Shown: positions 18,228 through 27,015 of the stretch, piece after piece
How the letters are laid out: each line of letters starts with the position of its first letter
How positions within the stretch are numbered: the first letter of the stretch is position 1
Assembly: GCF_011440275.1 (NCBI RefSeq)
Contig: NZ_JAAOIV010000011.1
Coordinates: 62,001 to 126,000, forward strand
Length of the DNA: 64,000 bases
Direction: 5' to 3'
Source of the DNA: Metallococcus carri
GTDB taxonomy: Bacteria > Actinomycetota > Actinomycetes > Actinomycetales > Dermatophilaceae
The notes under the pieces: generated by a model
Told to the model about the DNA's origin: nothing
What the model saw: the letters and a program-made list of their open reading frames with translations, nothing else
Databases searched by the model: none
Position numbers and translations under genes: made by a program

Positions 18228-18539
18228 GCAGCTGCGTCACCACGCGGCGTCGCGACCCTCCTGCGACCTTTCCTGCCCGGCGCGTTCGTCCGGGTGAAGC
18301 GGCACCTTCGACGGTCGTCCAATTAATGCACCGCTGGGGCGTGTCTGAAAGAAGTAAAGGGCTGGTCAGCAGAAGGTATACAGATCGCATTTTTTGGGGC
18401 AGGCTGAGCGTCACCTGGCAACGCAGTCGCGGGGGTGGCTCACGGCTGGACACCGTTGCGGGGAACTCGGGGGAGACGCCGGCAAAGGTCGGTGTCGAGT
18501 TCAGTTGGCATCCGATCGGGTGCCACAGGGGAGGTAGGA
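18228..18539. other. intergenic stretch before the wall-protein gene
   Basis: No gene is supported in these 312 bases. There is a weak hairpin (GTCGC 18249-18253, GCGAC 18263-18267) followed by a pyrimidine-rich run that may end the tRNA transcript. A T6 run and a TATACAG sequence near 18375-18400 make this locally AT-richer and could include the promoter of the following gene. The open minus-strand frame across the tRNAs is an artefact. Confidence 0.5.
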
Positions 18540-19310
18540 ATGCAGACCAGATCCACATCCGACCGCCGTCTTTGGGTGGTCCTGATCGCGCTGGTGGCAG
18601 CAGCCATGGCGCTCCTCGGCGTCAACATGTCGTCCGCTGCCGCAGCGCCGGGCAACAACGGCACCGTCAAGGTCAATGGCGAGGACATCACCTCGCCCAA
18701 AGACAACGTCCCGCACGTGGGCTGCAACTTCTCGGTCGAGTGGTACGGCTTCGACGGCACGACCGTCACCTCGGATGTGACCTTCGAGATCCAGTCGCCG
18801 AGCGACGGTTCCATCAACGTCACTGGCGACCAGAGCCCGAGCTTCAAGGGAGGCCCGGGTCTCAACCACCGCGAGGACTACACCCTCTCGTTCACCGGTG
18901 ACCCGAACTCTCAGCAGGGTTACCACGTCAAGGTCACGGTCTCGACCAATGACTCCAACGGCAACATGACCAAGTCCAAGGTCTTCTGGGTGAGCGGCTG
19001 CGGCCCGACGTCGACGACGACGTCCACGCCGACCGGCACGTCCACGCCGACGGGCACCTCGACGCCGACTCCGACGACGACCGGTCCGACGAGCTCGACG
19101 TCGACCTCGACCTGGACCTCGAGCACGACTGGTGCGGTTCCGCCGCCCAGCACCGGCCCTGGTGGAGGCATCCCGACTGAGGTGCAGACCGATGGACCGC
19201 CTCCGTCGTCCCCGCTGTCCGCGATGGGCATCGTTGCCGGTCTGTTGCTGATCATCGGCGGCGGCACTGCGACGGTTCTCGCCGGACGGGTGCGCCGCGG
19301 CCGGTACTGA
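18540..19310 (+). CDS. secreted Thr/Pro-rich surface protein, probable sortase substrate
   Basis: A 256-residue exported protein of unknown function. It starts with a signal peptide (charged start, hydrophobic core, AAAAPG cleavage region near residue 32). A compact domain of about 120 residues with two cysteines follows, resembling an Ig-like or beta-sandwich fold. Then comes a 60-residue Thr/Ser/Pro linker, a PPPSTGPGGG segment, a C-terminal hydrophobic helix and a basic RVRRGRY tail. That tail layout is the one sortases recognise, although no exact LPxTG is present. GGGGAGG precedes ATG 18540. The sortase gene begins 20 bases downstream, supporting a substrate-enzyme pair. Confidence 0.75.
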   Translation: MQTRSTSDRRLWVVLIALVAAAMALLGVNMSSAAAAPGNNGTVKVNGEDITSPKDNVPHVGCNFSVEWYGFDGTTVTSDVTFEIQSPSDGSINVTGDQSPSFKGGPGLNHREDYTLSFTGDPNSQQGYHVKVTVSTNDSNGNMTKSKVFWVSGCGPTSTTTSTPTGTSTPTGTSTPTPTTTGPTSSTSTSTWTSSTTGAVPPPSTGPGGGIPTEVQTDGPPPSSPLSAMGIVAGLLLIIGGGTATVLAGRVRRGRY

Positions 19311-19330
19311 TCCGATCAGGTAGGTCACCG

Positions 19331-20221
19331 GTGCCGAAGCACGCACCACGCCATCGCCCCGGCCGTCCACGCCACCCGTGGGCGACCGGGGCGATGGTCC
19401 TCGGCCTCGGATTGGCCGGGACGGGGGTCTACATCGCAGCCGACGGTTTCGACGGGCACACGCCTTGGTCGTCCAATGCTGCGGTCGCGGCCTCCACCCC
19501 GGCCAGTCCCAGCACCGCCTCGAGTTCGTCCGGCTCGAGGAGCGCGTCGTCGGCTGCGCCGACGACCTCGACGGGCTCGAGTTCGTCCGCGGCGTCGTCG
19601 TCGACCTCGTCGAAGACTGCCCGGTCCTCGACGTCCTCCAAAGCCTCGCCGTCGAAGTCCTCGAAGTCCTCGACGTCCGCCAGCTCGACCAGCTCGTCGT
19701 CCTCGTCGGTCCGCCCGAAGAGCGGCGGCGGGGGTGCGGTGCGCGCCGGCAAGGGCGGCACTCCCGTGCAGATCGCGGTCACCCGGGGTGGGCGGTCCCT
19801 GGTGTCCGCCACGGTGATTCCGGTCCAGGCTCCCAACGGCGTGCTCAACCCGCCGAAGGGCGTGGTCGGGTGGTATGCCGCCCCGGGCTGGCCCACGCCG
19901 GGCACGACCAGCACGAACAACTCGGTGCTGGCCGGACACGTGAGTTGGGGCGATCAGCCGGACACCTTCGCGGCGCTGGCGTCGGTGCGCCCCGGTGACC
20001 TCGTCACGGTGACGGACGCGAGCGGCGGCGCCACGCAGTTCACGGTCAGCCGGGGGCCGGTCTCCATCGGCAAGACCCAGATCGCCGCCCAGCAGAACCG
20101 CTGGATCTGGCAGTCGGCGAACCCAGGCAAGGTGCTGTCGCTCATCACCTGTGACTCGACCTCGGGCCGACGGGCCGACGGTCACCTGCGGGGCAATGTG
20201 GTCGTCCAGGCGCGCGCCTAG
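19331..20221 (+). CDS. sortase (class F-like)
   Basis: A 296-residue sortase with an N-terminal membrane anchor (about 18-36), a Ser-rich linker of nearly 80 residues, and a sortase beta-barrel from about residue 145. The catalytic set is visible: His203 in AGHVSW, Cys274 in LITCDS, and an arginine downstream (Arg280, Arg281 or Arg287). The TCD followed by arginine pattern fits the class F group of actinobacteria. The enzyme would attach the preceding surface protein to the wall or a partner. Start GTG 19331 follows AGGTAGG. The two genes are probably one transcript. Confidence 0.85.
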   Translation: MPKHAPRHRPGRPRHPWATGAMVLGLGLAGTGVYIAADGFDGHTPWSSNAAVAASTPASPSTASSSSGSRSASSAAPTTSTGSSSSAASSSTSSKTARSSTSSKASPSKSSKSSTSASSTSSSSSSVRPKSGGGGAVRAGKGGTPVQIAVTRGGRSLVSATVIPVQAPNGVLNPPKGVVGWYAAPGWPTPGTTSTNNSVLAGHVSWGDQPDTFAALASVRPGDLVTVTDASGGATQFTVSRGPVSIGKTQIAAQQNRWIWQSANPGKVLSLITCDSTSGRRADGHLRGNVVVQARA

Positions 20222-20244
20222 GGGACCGACAGCGGCATACCGGA

Positions 20245-20925
20245 TCAGCCGGAGACGGCGGAGACCAGGGCGGCGACCGTCACCGTGTTGAAGACGAACG
20301 CGATGACGGCGTTGAAGGAGACGGTCTGGCGCATGTCGGTGGACTGCACCGTGACGTCGGTCGTGCCGAAGGTCGTCATGACCGACACAGCGAAGTAGAT
20401 GTAATCGGCCCACCGCGGACGGGCATCGTCGGGGAAGGCGAGCGCCGTGCCGTCCTCGAGGATGTTGTCTGCGTGGAAGGTGACCGCGAACGACACCAGC
20501 ACCGACAGCCAGGCGATCGCCACCAAGGCGACGCCCACGGCCACGCGCGGGTGTCCCTGCAGCGCGGGGGAGTTGTTCGCCGGCAGCCAGAGCACGGCGA
20601 CGATCAGCGCGACCGTGGCGATGAACAGCGAGGCGCCCGGTCCGGGAGCGGTGCCGAGGACATAGCGCTGCAGCACCGTGCCGCGGCTGTCGCGCTCCGC
20701 CCAGGCACGGATCTCGGATTCGGTGGCGGCGGAGAAGGCCAGCAGCGTGATCGCCAGATAGACCACCAGGTGGACCAGCAGCGCGACCACCGAGATGTCG
20801 GCCGCGGTCATTGCTGTGAACGGGCCGCGGACCGTGATCAGCGCGAGCGCGGTGAGCCCGGCGGCCAGGATGCCCGCTCCGGAGCGGCGACGTTCGGGCA
20901 GCCAGACACGGGGGGATGGGGGCAC
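20245..20925 (-). CDS. DUF1345 family membrane protein
   Basis: A 226-residue protein with about five helices. The DUF1345 signature is clear: [19 protein letters not shown], followed by [18 protein letters not shown] at the C-terminus, which together resemble an ion-channel-like pore-helix arrangement. The molecular function is not established. Start GTG 20925 follows AAGGA with good spacing; the longer frame overlaps the upstream gene. It lies 25 bases downstream of the unknown 272-residue gene and probably shares its transcript. Confidence 0.85.
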   Translation of the reverse strand: MPPSPRVWLPERRRSGAGILAAGLTALALITVRGPFTAMTAADISVVALLVHLVVYLAITLLAFSAATESEIRAWAERDSRGTVLQRYVLGTAPGPGASLFIATVALIVAVLWLPANNSPALQGHPRVAVGVALVAIAWLSVLVSFAVTFHADNILEDGTALAFPDDARPRWADYIYFAVSVMTTFGTTDVTVQSTDMRQTVSFNAVIAFVFNTVTVAALVSAVSG

Positions 20926-20950
20926 GAGGTTTTCCTTCGGCAGCGAGTGG

Positions 20951-21769
20951 TCAGTGATCGAGGTCGAGGGGCCCGGGCTTGTCGGCCCACTGACCGCTAT
21001 AGCGCCGTAGCGCCCGCAAGGCATTGGTGTCGGAGGTCGTCGCTGCGGTGCGGGCCCGGCGCAGGTGACCGACCGAGGCGTCCACGACACTCGCCGCGTC
21101 CTCGCGCGGAGTCGTCCCGTCCGGGCCGGGCAGGTCGGCGAGGTCGGCGGGCACGCGGTCCAGGTGCCGATAGGCATCCCGTATGGCGGCCGCCGCCTGC
21201 CGCGCCGCCTCCTGGTCGCGCACCGGCAGGTGGTTGACCCGACCGGCCAGGTCGATCACGACCCTGGCGTCTTCCTCCCGGCCGCTTCGGTGCAGCAGAT
21301 TGGCGGCGTCCTGCAACTCCTCATGTGGGGTCCGGGCGCGCGGCGGTTGCTGGGGCGCGTGCAGCAACTGGTCGGCCACGCCGGACAGATGGCGCAGCCG
21401 GCGCAGGTCACGGTTGCGCAGCGCCTCGGCGAAGTCGTCGGCGAGTCGCTGGGCGCCCGCGGTCTGGTAGCTGAGGGCGGTCGCCACGTCTCGGGCGCCG
21501 CGCAGCAGCTGCGAGACATGGGCCTGGTCCTCCGCGAGCAGCACACCGCGTGGTGCCACCCGGGCGGCGACATTGGCCCATTCGACCGGCGCCGACGTGC
21601 GGGTCGGCGTGCGCCACTGGGTGGCGACCACGCGATAGCTGACCGGTGCACCGCTCCACAGGTAGCGCACCCGGATGGTCCCGAACGGCACCGTGACCCG
21701 TGGCCCGGGCGTGACCATGATCGACTGCACCCGTGGCGGCGGCGCGGGCTGCGGGTTTCGGCGTGCCAT
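20951..21769 (-). CDS. hypothetical protein, 272 residues
   Basis: Not recognised. The first third looks beta-rich and includes a [13 protein letters not shown] strand-turn segment. From about residue 75 it is strongly helical and rich in Arg, Ala and Asp, with repeated LRRLRHL-type helices. There is no signal peptide and no membrane helix. Base composition and codon use match its neighbours, so it is probably a real cytosolic protein. The downstream DUF1345 gene is 25 bases away and may be co-transcribed. No functional claim is made. Confidence 0.7.
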   Translation of the reverse strand: MARRNPQPAPPPRVQSIMVTPGPRVTVPFGTIRVRYLWSGAPVSYRVVATQWRTPTRTSAPVEWANVAARVAPRGVLLAEDQAHVSQLLRGARDVATALSYQTAGAQRLADDFAEALRNRDLRRLRHLSGVADQLLHAPQQPPRARTPHEELQDAANLLHRSGREEDARVVIDLAGRVNHLPVRDQEAARQAAAAIRDAYRHLDRVPADLADLPGPDGTTPREDAASVVDASVGHLRRARTAATTSDTNALRALRRYSGQWADKPGPLDLDH

Positions 21770-21816
21770 AGACCCATAGTCTCTCGCGCCGCCCGCCCGT
21801 GCGGGTGAGGCGGCCC

Positions 21817-23634
21817 TCAGGGCGCGGCCGTCGCCTCCAGGGCCGTGGTGCCCATCGGCTCCATCAGCGCGATCGCGGTCGGCGCGTCCTGGGCCGAGGT
21901 GGCCAGTGCCTCGAACTCGTTGACCGCATCGAGCCCGGCGGCGCCCATGGAGATATTGGTGATCTTCTCCAGGATGACCTCGACGACCACGGGCACCCGA
22001 TGCTCGCGGGCGAGGCGCTGCGCATCGCGGAACGCGTCGGCGAGATCGTCAGGCTCGTGCACGCGAATCGCCTTGCAGCCCAAGCCTTCCACCACCTTGA
22101 CGTGGTCGACGCCATATCCCTCGGTGTCCGGGGAGTTGATGTTGTCGAAGCCGAGCGACACGTGGTAGGCCATGTCGAAACCGCGCTGCGCCTGCCGGAT
22201 CAGCCCGAGATAGCTGTTGTTGACCAGCACGTGCACGTAGGGGATGTTGAACTGCGCCCCGACCGCCAGCTCCTCGATGAGGAACTGGAAGTCGTAGTCG
22301 CCCGACAACGCCACCACCGGGGCCTCGGGCCGCGCCGTCGCCACACCGAGCGCTGCTGGCAGCGTCCAGCCGAGCGGGCCGGCCTGGCCGCAGTTGATCC
22401 AGTGCCGCGGCTTGAAGACGTGCAGCAGTTGCGCACCGGCGATCTGCGACAGCCCGATCGTCGAGACGTAGACGGTGTCCGGACCGAACGCGCGGTTCAT
22501 CTCCTCGTAGACGCGCTGCGGTTTGATCGGCACCTGGGTGAAGTGGGTCTTGCGCTGCAGGGTCGCCTTGCGCTGCTGGCACTCCTTGGCCCAGACGCCC
22601 CGGTCGGTCAGCTCGTGCCGGTCGCGGCGCTCCCGGGCCACGGCGAGCAGGGCATCCAGGGCTGCACCGGCGTCGGACACGACGCCGTAGTCCGGCGCGA
22701 ACACCCGCCCGATCTGGGTGGGTTCGATGTCGATATGCACGAAGGTGCGCCCGGCCGTGTAGACCTCCAAGGAGCCGGTATGCCGATTCGCCCACCGGTT
22801 GCCGATCCCCAGCACGAAGTCGCTCGCCAGGAAGGTTTCGTTGCCGTAGCGGTGCGAGGTCTGGATGCCCACCATGCCGGCGTGCAGCGGGTGGTCGTCC
22901 GGGATCACGCCCCAGCCCATCAGGGTCGGCACGACCGGCACACCGAGCAACTCGGCGAGCTCGACCAGCGCGTCGGCGGCGTCGGCGTTGATGATGCCGC
23001 CACCGGCGACAATCAGCGGTCGCTCGGCGGCAGCCAGCAGGTCGAGCACCTTGGCCGCCTGGGCCGGCGACATCGCCGGCCGGGCGACCGGAAGCGGGTC
23101 GTAGGTGTCGATGTCGAACTCGATCTCGGTGAGCTGCACGTCGATCGGCATGTCGACCAGCACCGGGCCGCGGCGGCCTTCGCGCATCAGCCAGAAGGCC
23201 TTCTGCAAGGTGCCGGGCACCTGCGCCGCTTCCTTGACGGTCACCGCCCATTTGGCGACCGGCGCGGCGATCGCGGCGATGTCGACCGCCTGGAAGTCCT
23301 CCTTGTCGAGCTTGGTGATCGGCGCCTGGCCGGTGATGCACAAGATCGGGATCGAGTCGGCGGAGGCGGAGTACAGACCGGTGATCATGTCGGTGCCGGC
23401 GGGGCCGCTGGTGCCGAGGCAGACGCCGATATTGCCGGGTGCTGCGCGCGTGAAGCCCTCGGCCATATGCGAGGCCGCTTCCACATGCCGCGCGAGGACG
23501 TGCGAGATCCCGCCGTGGTCGCGCATCGCGGCATACAGGGGGTTGATCGCGGCACCGGGCAGGCCGAAGGCCTGCGTCGCGCCTTCCTTCGCCAGGATCA
23601 GGACGGCCGCGTCGACCGCCCGCATCCGCGCCAT
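21817..23634 (-). CDS. gcl: glyoxylate carboligase
   Basis: Gcl joins two glyoxylates into tartronate semialdehyde with CO2 release, using thiamine diphosphate and FAD. The 605-residue length is normal. Characteristically, the usual catalytic glutamate of thiamine enzymes is replaced by valine: here Val51 in [13 protein letters not shown], as in the known E. coli enzyme. The thiamine-binding motif is [15 protein letters not shown] with a later [15 protein letters not shown]. Its ATG shares one base with the glxR stop, so it is translated with glxR. It is the last gene of the hyi-glxR-gcl operon. Confidence 0.95.
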   Translation of the reverse strand: MARMRAVDAAVLILAKEGATQAFGLPGAAINPLYAAMRDHGGISHVLARHVEAASHMAEGFTRAAPGNIGVCLGTSGPAGTDMITGLYSASADSIPILCITGQAPITKLDKEDFQAVDIAAIAAPVAKWAVTVKEAAQVPGTLQKAFWLMREGRRGPVLVDMPIDVQLTEIEFDIDTYDPLPVARPAMSPAQAAKVLDLLAAAERPLIVAGGGIINADAADALVELAELLGVPVVPTLMGWGVIPDDHPLHAGMVGIQTSHRYGNETFLASDFVLGIGNRWANRHTGSLEVYTAGRTFVHIDIEPTQIGRVFAPDYGVVSDAGAALDALLAVARERRDRHELTDRGVWAKECQQRKATLQRKTHFTQVPIKPQRVYEEMNRAFGPDTVYVSTIGLSQIAGAQLLHVFKPRHWINCGQAGPLGWTLPAALGVATARPEAPVVALSGDYDFQFLIEELAVGAQFNIPYVHVLVNNSYLGLIRQAQRGFDMAYHVSLGFDNINSPDTEGYGVDHVKVVEGLGCKAIRVHEPDDLADAFRDAQRLAREHRVPVVVEVILEKITNISMGAAGLDAVNEFEALATSAQDAPTAIALMEPMGTTALEATAAP

Positions 23635-24536
23635 CAGTCCGTGTCCTTGGTGCGGCCGGACAGCTGCTCGACGAGCAGCAGCAGCGCGGAGTGGTCGAGG
23701 TCGCCGTGGCCGAGCTGACGCAGCGAGCCCATCAGCTGCGCGGTCACCGCACCGAGGGGTATGGCGACGCCCGCCTCGCGCGCGGCCGAGGTGACGATGC
23801 CCATGTCCTTGTGGTGCAGGTCGACCCGGAAGCCGGGGTTGAACTCGCGCGCGACCATGGAGGCCGCCTTGTTGTCCAGGATCCGGTTGCCGGCGAGGCC
23901 GCCGGCGAGCACCTTGATGGCGGCGTCGGTGTCGACGCCATACGCCTCGAGGAAGACCAACGCCTCGGCGACCAGCTCGATGGTGCCGGCGACGATGAGC
24001 TGGTTGGCGGCCTTGACCGTCTGGCCGGACCCGCTGGGGCCGACGTGGACGACGGTGCCACCGACGGCGTCGAGCACCGGCTTGGCGCGCTCGAAGGCGG
24101 CGGGCTCGCCACCGACCATGATCGACAAGGTGGCTTCGATGGCGCCCTTCTCGCCGCCGGAGACCGGAGCATCGAGCGCCTCGAGACCGGCGTCGGTCGC
24201 CTGCTTGGCCACCTCGACGGCGACATCGGGTCGGATCGAGGAGGTGTCGATCCACAGGGCGCCCTTTGTGGCGTGGGCGATCAGGCCGTCCTCGCCGAGC
24301 GCGACGGTCTCGACGTCGGGGGAGTCGGGCACCATCGTGATGATCACGTCGGCGTCCTTGACCGCGTCGGCGATGCTGTCGGCTCCCTTGCCGCCGGCGT
24401 CCACGAGCTGCTGCACCTTGTCGGCGTGCAGGTTGTAACCGGTGACCGAGTAGCCGGCCTTGACGAGGTTGGCGGCCATCGGGCCGCCCATGATGCCGAG
24501 TCCGATGACGGCGATGCTGGGCTTGGAGTCAGCCAT
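23634..24536 (-). CDS. glxR: 2-hydroxy-3-oxopropionate (tartronate semialdehyde) reductase
   Basis: This 300-residue beta-hydroxyacid dehydrogenase reduces tartronate semialdehyde to glycerate. The cofactor motif [13 protein letters not shown] is at residues 12-24. The substrate motif [16 protein letters not shown] follows, and the catalytic lysine lies in QTVKAANQL near residue 172. ATG 24536 has AAAGGA at good spacing. The gene sits between hyi and gcl, so its substrate is inferred from both family and operon. Chance of a different beta-hydroxyacid substrate is low. Confidence 0.94.
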   Translation of the reverse strand: MADSKPSIAVIGLGIMGGPMAANLVKAGYSVTGYNLHADKVQQLVDAGGKGADSIADAVKDADVIITMVPDSPDVETVALGEDGLIAHATKGALWIDTSSIRPDVAVEVAKQATDAGLEALDAPVSGGEKGAIEATLSIMVGGEPAAFERAKPVLDAVGGTVVHVGPSGSGQTVKAANQLIVAGTIELVAEALVFLEAYGVDTDAAIKVLAGGLAGNRILDNKAASMVAREFNPGFRVDLHHKDMGIVTSAAREAGVAIPLGAVTAQLMGSLRQLGHGDLDHSALLLLVEQLSGRTKDTD

Positions 24537-24568
24537 GGTGATGTCCTTTCGAAGAGGGTCGAGGGGCT

Positions 24569-25348
24569 TCAGAAGCGCTGCAGCCAGGCGAAGGGGTCGG
24601 CGCTCTCGTCCTTGTACTCGAGGCCGACCGGGCCGGCATACCCGAGCTCCTCGGTGCGCGAAATCCACTGGGAGAGAGGCAGATTGCCGGTGCCGGGTGC
24701 ACCGCGTCCGGGGTTGTCGGCGATCTGCACGTGACCGAAAGCAGGAGCGTGCTGCTCGATGACCGCGGCAACGTCGTCGCCGTTGACCGACAGGTGGTAG
24801 AAGTCCGCGAGCAGTCGCACGCGGTCGGTGCCGAGGGAGTCGATGACCGCGAGGGCGTCGGCGGCCGTCGCGAGCGGGTAGTCCGGCGCGCCCGATACCG
24901 GCTCGAGCAACACGGTGCCGTCGACCGCCGAGACCGCTTCGGCCGCGGCCCGCAGGTTGCGGGCGGCTTCGGCCTCGGCGGCCGACCGGTCTGCGTCGGG
25001 CGGAACCAGCCCGTAGAGGGCGTTGAAGCAGCGGGTGCCGAGCCGCTCGGCGATGGACACGACGACCGGGAGGTTGGCGCGGAACTCGCCGCCCCGGGCG
25101 GGGTCGGACAGCACGCCGCGCTCACCGGCCGGCATGTCACCGGCGAAGAAGTTGAGGCCGGTCAGCTGCACGTCCGCCTGCTCGATGGCGGCGCAGAAGG
25201 CGTCCACCTCCGCGGAAGCGGGGGTCGGGCCGGCGAAGGGCCACCAGAACTCCACGGCGTCGAAACCGGCGGCCTTGGCGGCGGCCGGTCGCTCGAGCAG
25301 TGGGCGGTCGGTCAGCAGGATCGAGCAGTTCACGGTCCAGCGCGTCAT
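24569..25348 (-). CDS. hyi: hydroxypyruvate isomerase
   Basis: A 259-residue TIM-barrel isomerase that interconverts hydroxypyruvate and tartronate semialdehyde. It opens with the conserved NCSILLTDRPLLER and AVEFWWPF. Metal-binding and catalytic positions are seen in LLEPVSG, LLADFYHL, HVQIADNPGRGAPGTG and the closing VGLEYKDES. The family and operon with gcl and glxR make the assignment firm. ATG 25348 follows GGGAG. The upstream region carries four related palindromic sites, so it is the promoter-proximal gene of the operon. Confidence 0.94.
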   Translation of the reverse strand: MTRWTVNCSILLTDRPLLERPAAAKAAGFDAVEFWWPFAGPTPASAEVDAFCAAIEQADVQLTGLNFFAGDMPAGERGVLSDPARGGEFRANLPVVVSIAERLGTRCFNALYGLVPPDADRSAAEAEAARNLRAAAEAVSAVDGTVLLEPVSGAPDYPLATAADALAVIDSLGTDRVRLLADFYHLSVNGDDVAAVIEQHAPAFGHVQIADNPGRGAPGTGNLPLSQWISRTEELGYAGPVGLEYKDESADPFAWLQRF

Positions 25349-25364
25349 TCGCGACTCCCTTGAC

Positions 25365-25475
25365 TTTCGCAGTGCGGAAACCACTTCTTGCGGTACGAAA
25401 GGACGGTAGGACGTGGGCGAGGCTGCGTCAACCCTTGCCGTACCGAAATGTGGAAGCTAAAGTCCGAGATACGGA
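25365..25475. promoter_or_regulatory. array of palindromic operator-like sites upstream of hyi
   Basis: At least four related near-palindromes lie within about 110 bases: TTTCGCAGTGCGGAAA (25365-25380), TTCTTGCGGTACGAAAGG (25385-25402), TTGCCGTACCGAAA (about 25435-25448) and TCCGAGATACGGAA near 25463. They share a TTYCG-spacer-CGRAA shape, as expected for an IclR-type regulator such as AllR. ATACGGAAT also occurs in reverse upstream of urate oxidase near 26640. The regulator itself is not in the window. Confidence 0.5.
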
Positions 25476-25694
25476 ATGCGCTGGAGCGTTCCCGTTGCGC
25501 AACCGGTCCCACTGGTCGCTCAGTCCCGCCGCGGTTCTCACCATCGGTGGGTCGGGGCCGGCGCGCAGCGGCCCCCACCTCGGCGGCCCGTCCTGAACGG
25601 TCGTCTCGCTGGTCGTCTCGTGCGGTCGTCCCGGCGGCTCGCCGAGGTGGGTGGCCTCGCGTATGCCGTCGCCTGCTCGCGGGCAGACAAAGCG

Positions 25695-25725
25695 GCCGCC
25701 CGCCGCGCAAGGTGCGGCGGGCGGC
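25695..25725 (-). terminator. strong hairpin after urate oxidase
   Basis: GCCGCCCGCCGC (25695-25706) pairs perfectly with GCGGCGGGCGGC (25714-25725) around a 7-base loop, 15 bases past the uox stop. It also separates uox transcription from the hyi promoter region. The rest of 25480-25690 shows no supported gene. Confidence 0.75.
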
Positions 25726-25739
25726 ATACGGGAGAAAGA

Positions 25740-26618
25740 TCAGCAGAAGCCGGCGATGCCCGTCCACGCGTCCGCCGAGGCGGATGAGCCCTCGCGCGCG
25801 AAGGTGGCCTCGATCAGGCCGTACGGGCGGTCGGCGGCATAGAAGACGACGCCGGGGTTGTCCAGCCCGCAGAACGCCAGGTCGGACAGGAAGTGGTGCT
25901 TGTTGGGGCAGGAGAAGCGGATCTGCTCGACCTGCGGGTGGTTGTCGAGCACGGCCGAGGCCATCTGGAAGAGCGTCTCCTGCAGTGCCTTGGAGTATTC
26001 CTTGCCGAAGCCGTCGAGGATCGTTGCCTTGACCGCGTCGTAGAGCGCGTCGAAGTCCAGGTCGGTGCCGGTGTAGACCCAGCGCGTCGCGATGTCGGTG
26101 GCCAGGATGCGGTCGTCGGTCTCCTGCAGCGTCGTGTACTTGTCCTTGGGGTAGCCCGCGAAGCCGGACGCCGTCGTCTTCATCACGGTCAGTCCGTAGA
26201 ACCCGCTGATCATCGTGTCCCGGTCACCGTCGCGCACGAGCACCGCGGTGCGCGTCTCGGGCGCGGAGCGGACGAAGGTGTGGTCGTGGTCATTGATCCG
26301 CGACCAGCCGAATTCCTCTGCGGCCCAACGGCCCCCGGTCACCCAGTCGAAGGAGGACGTGAAGTGATCGGCGAGCTTCAGCAGGAAGGCCTCGGGTGAG
26401 GTGATCTCCTCTCGAGCGAAGGCGAAGATCGTGTTCTTCTGGGTGTCGGTCGCAACGACATGGGAGTTGTCGCCCTCGTAGTGCGCGGCGTCGAAGTCGC
26501 CGCGCAGCTGCGAGGTGACATTGAGGTCGATGATGTCGTGCCGGTCGGTGTCGCGGCTGACCCGGACAACCCGGTTCTCCGCCTTGCCGTACTGGTTGTC
26601 GGTGAGCACCGTGGTCAT
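25740..26618 (-). CDS. urate oxidase (uricase)
   Basis: Uricase oxidises urate to 5-hydroxyisourate without a cofactor. The 292-residue protein has two T-fold halves. Family features include YGKAENRVVRVSRD at the start with the catalytic lysine and threonine region, VVATDTQKNT in the substrate site, and SCPNKHHFLSDL near residue 240. Start ATG 26618 has GAGGAG about ten bases upstream. Located beside gcl-glxR-hyi, it suggests a urate to allantoin to glyoxylate to glycerate route, but the enzymes between urate and glyoxylate are not in this window. Confidence 0.94.
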   Translation of the reverse strand: MTTVLTDNQYGKAENRVVRVSRDTDRHDIIDLNVTSQLRGDFDAAHYEGDNSHVVATDTQKNTIFAFAREEITSPEAFLLKLADHFTSSFDWVTGGRWAAEEFGWSRINDHDHTFVRSAPETRTAVLVRDGDRDTMISGFYGLTVMKTTASGFAGYPKDKYTTLQETDDRILATDIATRWVYTGTDLDFDALYDAVKATILDGFGKEYSKALQETLFQMASAVLDNHPQVEQIRFSCPNKHHFLSDLAFCGLDNPGVVFYAADRPYGLIEATFAREGSSASADAWTGIAGFC

Positions 26619-26785
26619 GGAAGAACACTCCTCGGGTCGATTCCGTATGTTGAAAACAAGATTCCACAAGAGTGTGGGCCGGGTCACCGGCGCTGTCAAG
26701 GGTGGCCGCCCTGGGGCCGAATGGAATCGGGCGCGGCGGTGAGCTATGGTTTACCCCGCTGCGCGCCCGTGAGGCGGACAGCAAG

Positions 26786-26858
26786 GCGGACATAGCTCAG
26801 TTGGTAGAGCGCAACCTTGCCAAGGTTGAGGTCGCCGGTTCGAGCCCGGTTGTCCGCT
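26786..26858 (+). tRNA. tRNA-Gly (GCC), second copy
   Basis: Identical over its 73 bases to the gene at 17979, anticodon GCC, but here CCA is encoded at 26859-26861. It is followed after 11 bases by tRNA-Val; the tRNA-Cys of the first cluster is absent. Confidence 0.96.
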
Positions 26859-26872
26859 CCATGCTCGACCAT

Positions 26873-26944
26873 GGGCGATTGGCGCAGCGGTAGCGCGCTT
26901 CCCTGACACGGAAGAGGTCACTGGTTCAAACCCAGTATCGCCCA
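26873..26944 (+). tRNA. tRNA-Val (GAC), second copy
   Basis: Identical over 72 bases to the gene at 18153, anticodon GAC, with CCA encoded at 26945-26947. A perfect 15-bp hairpin follows within ten bases. Confidence 0.96.
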
Positions 26945-26951
26945 CCATGGT

Positions 26952-26984
26952 GCGAAGGCCGCCGGAGTTTCCGGCGGCCTTCGC
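26952..26984 (+). terminator. terminator of the Gly-Val tRNA pair
   Basis: A perfect 15-base stem, 26952-26966 with 26970-26984, around a GTT loop. It starts five bases after the tRNA-Val CCA. A weak T-rich tail (CTGTTGG) follows. Confidence 0.85.
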
Positions 26985-27015
26985 TGTTGGCGGGAGACTG
27001 CCTAGGCTGGCCGGT

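Noticed and set aside
18130-18558. A minus-strand ORF across the tRNAs with a GDTGFEPVTSSVSGKRA stretch
   Set aside because: This is the well-known false protein read from antisense tRNA sequence. The same stretch reappears opposite the second tRNA pair (26751-27125).
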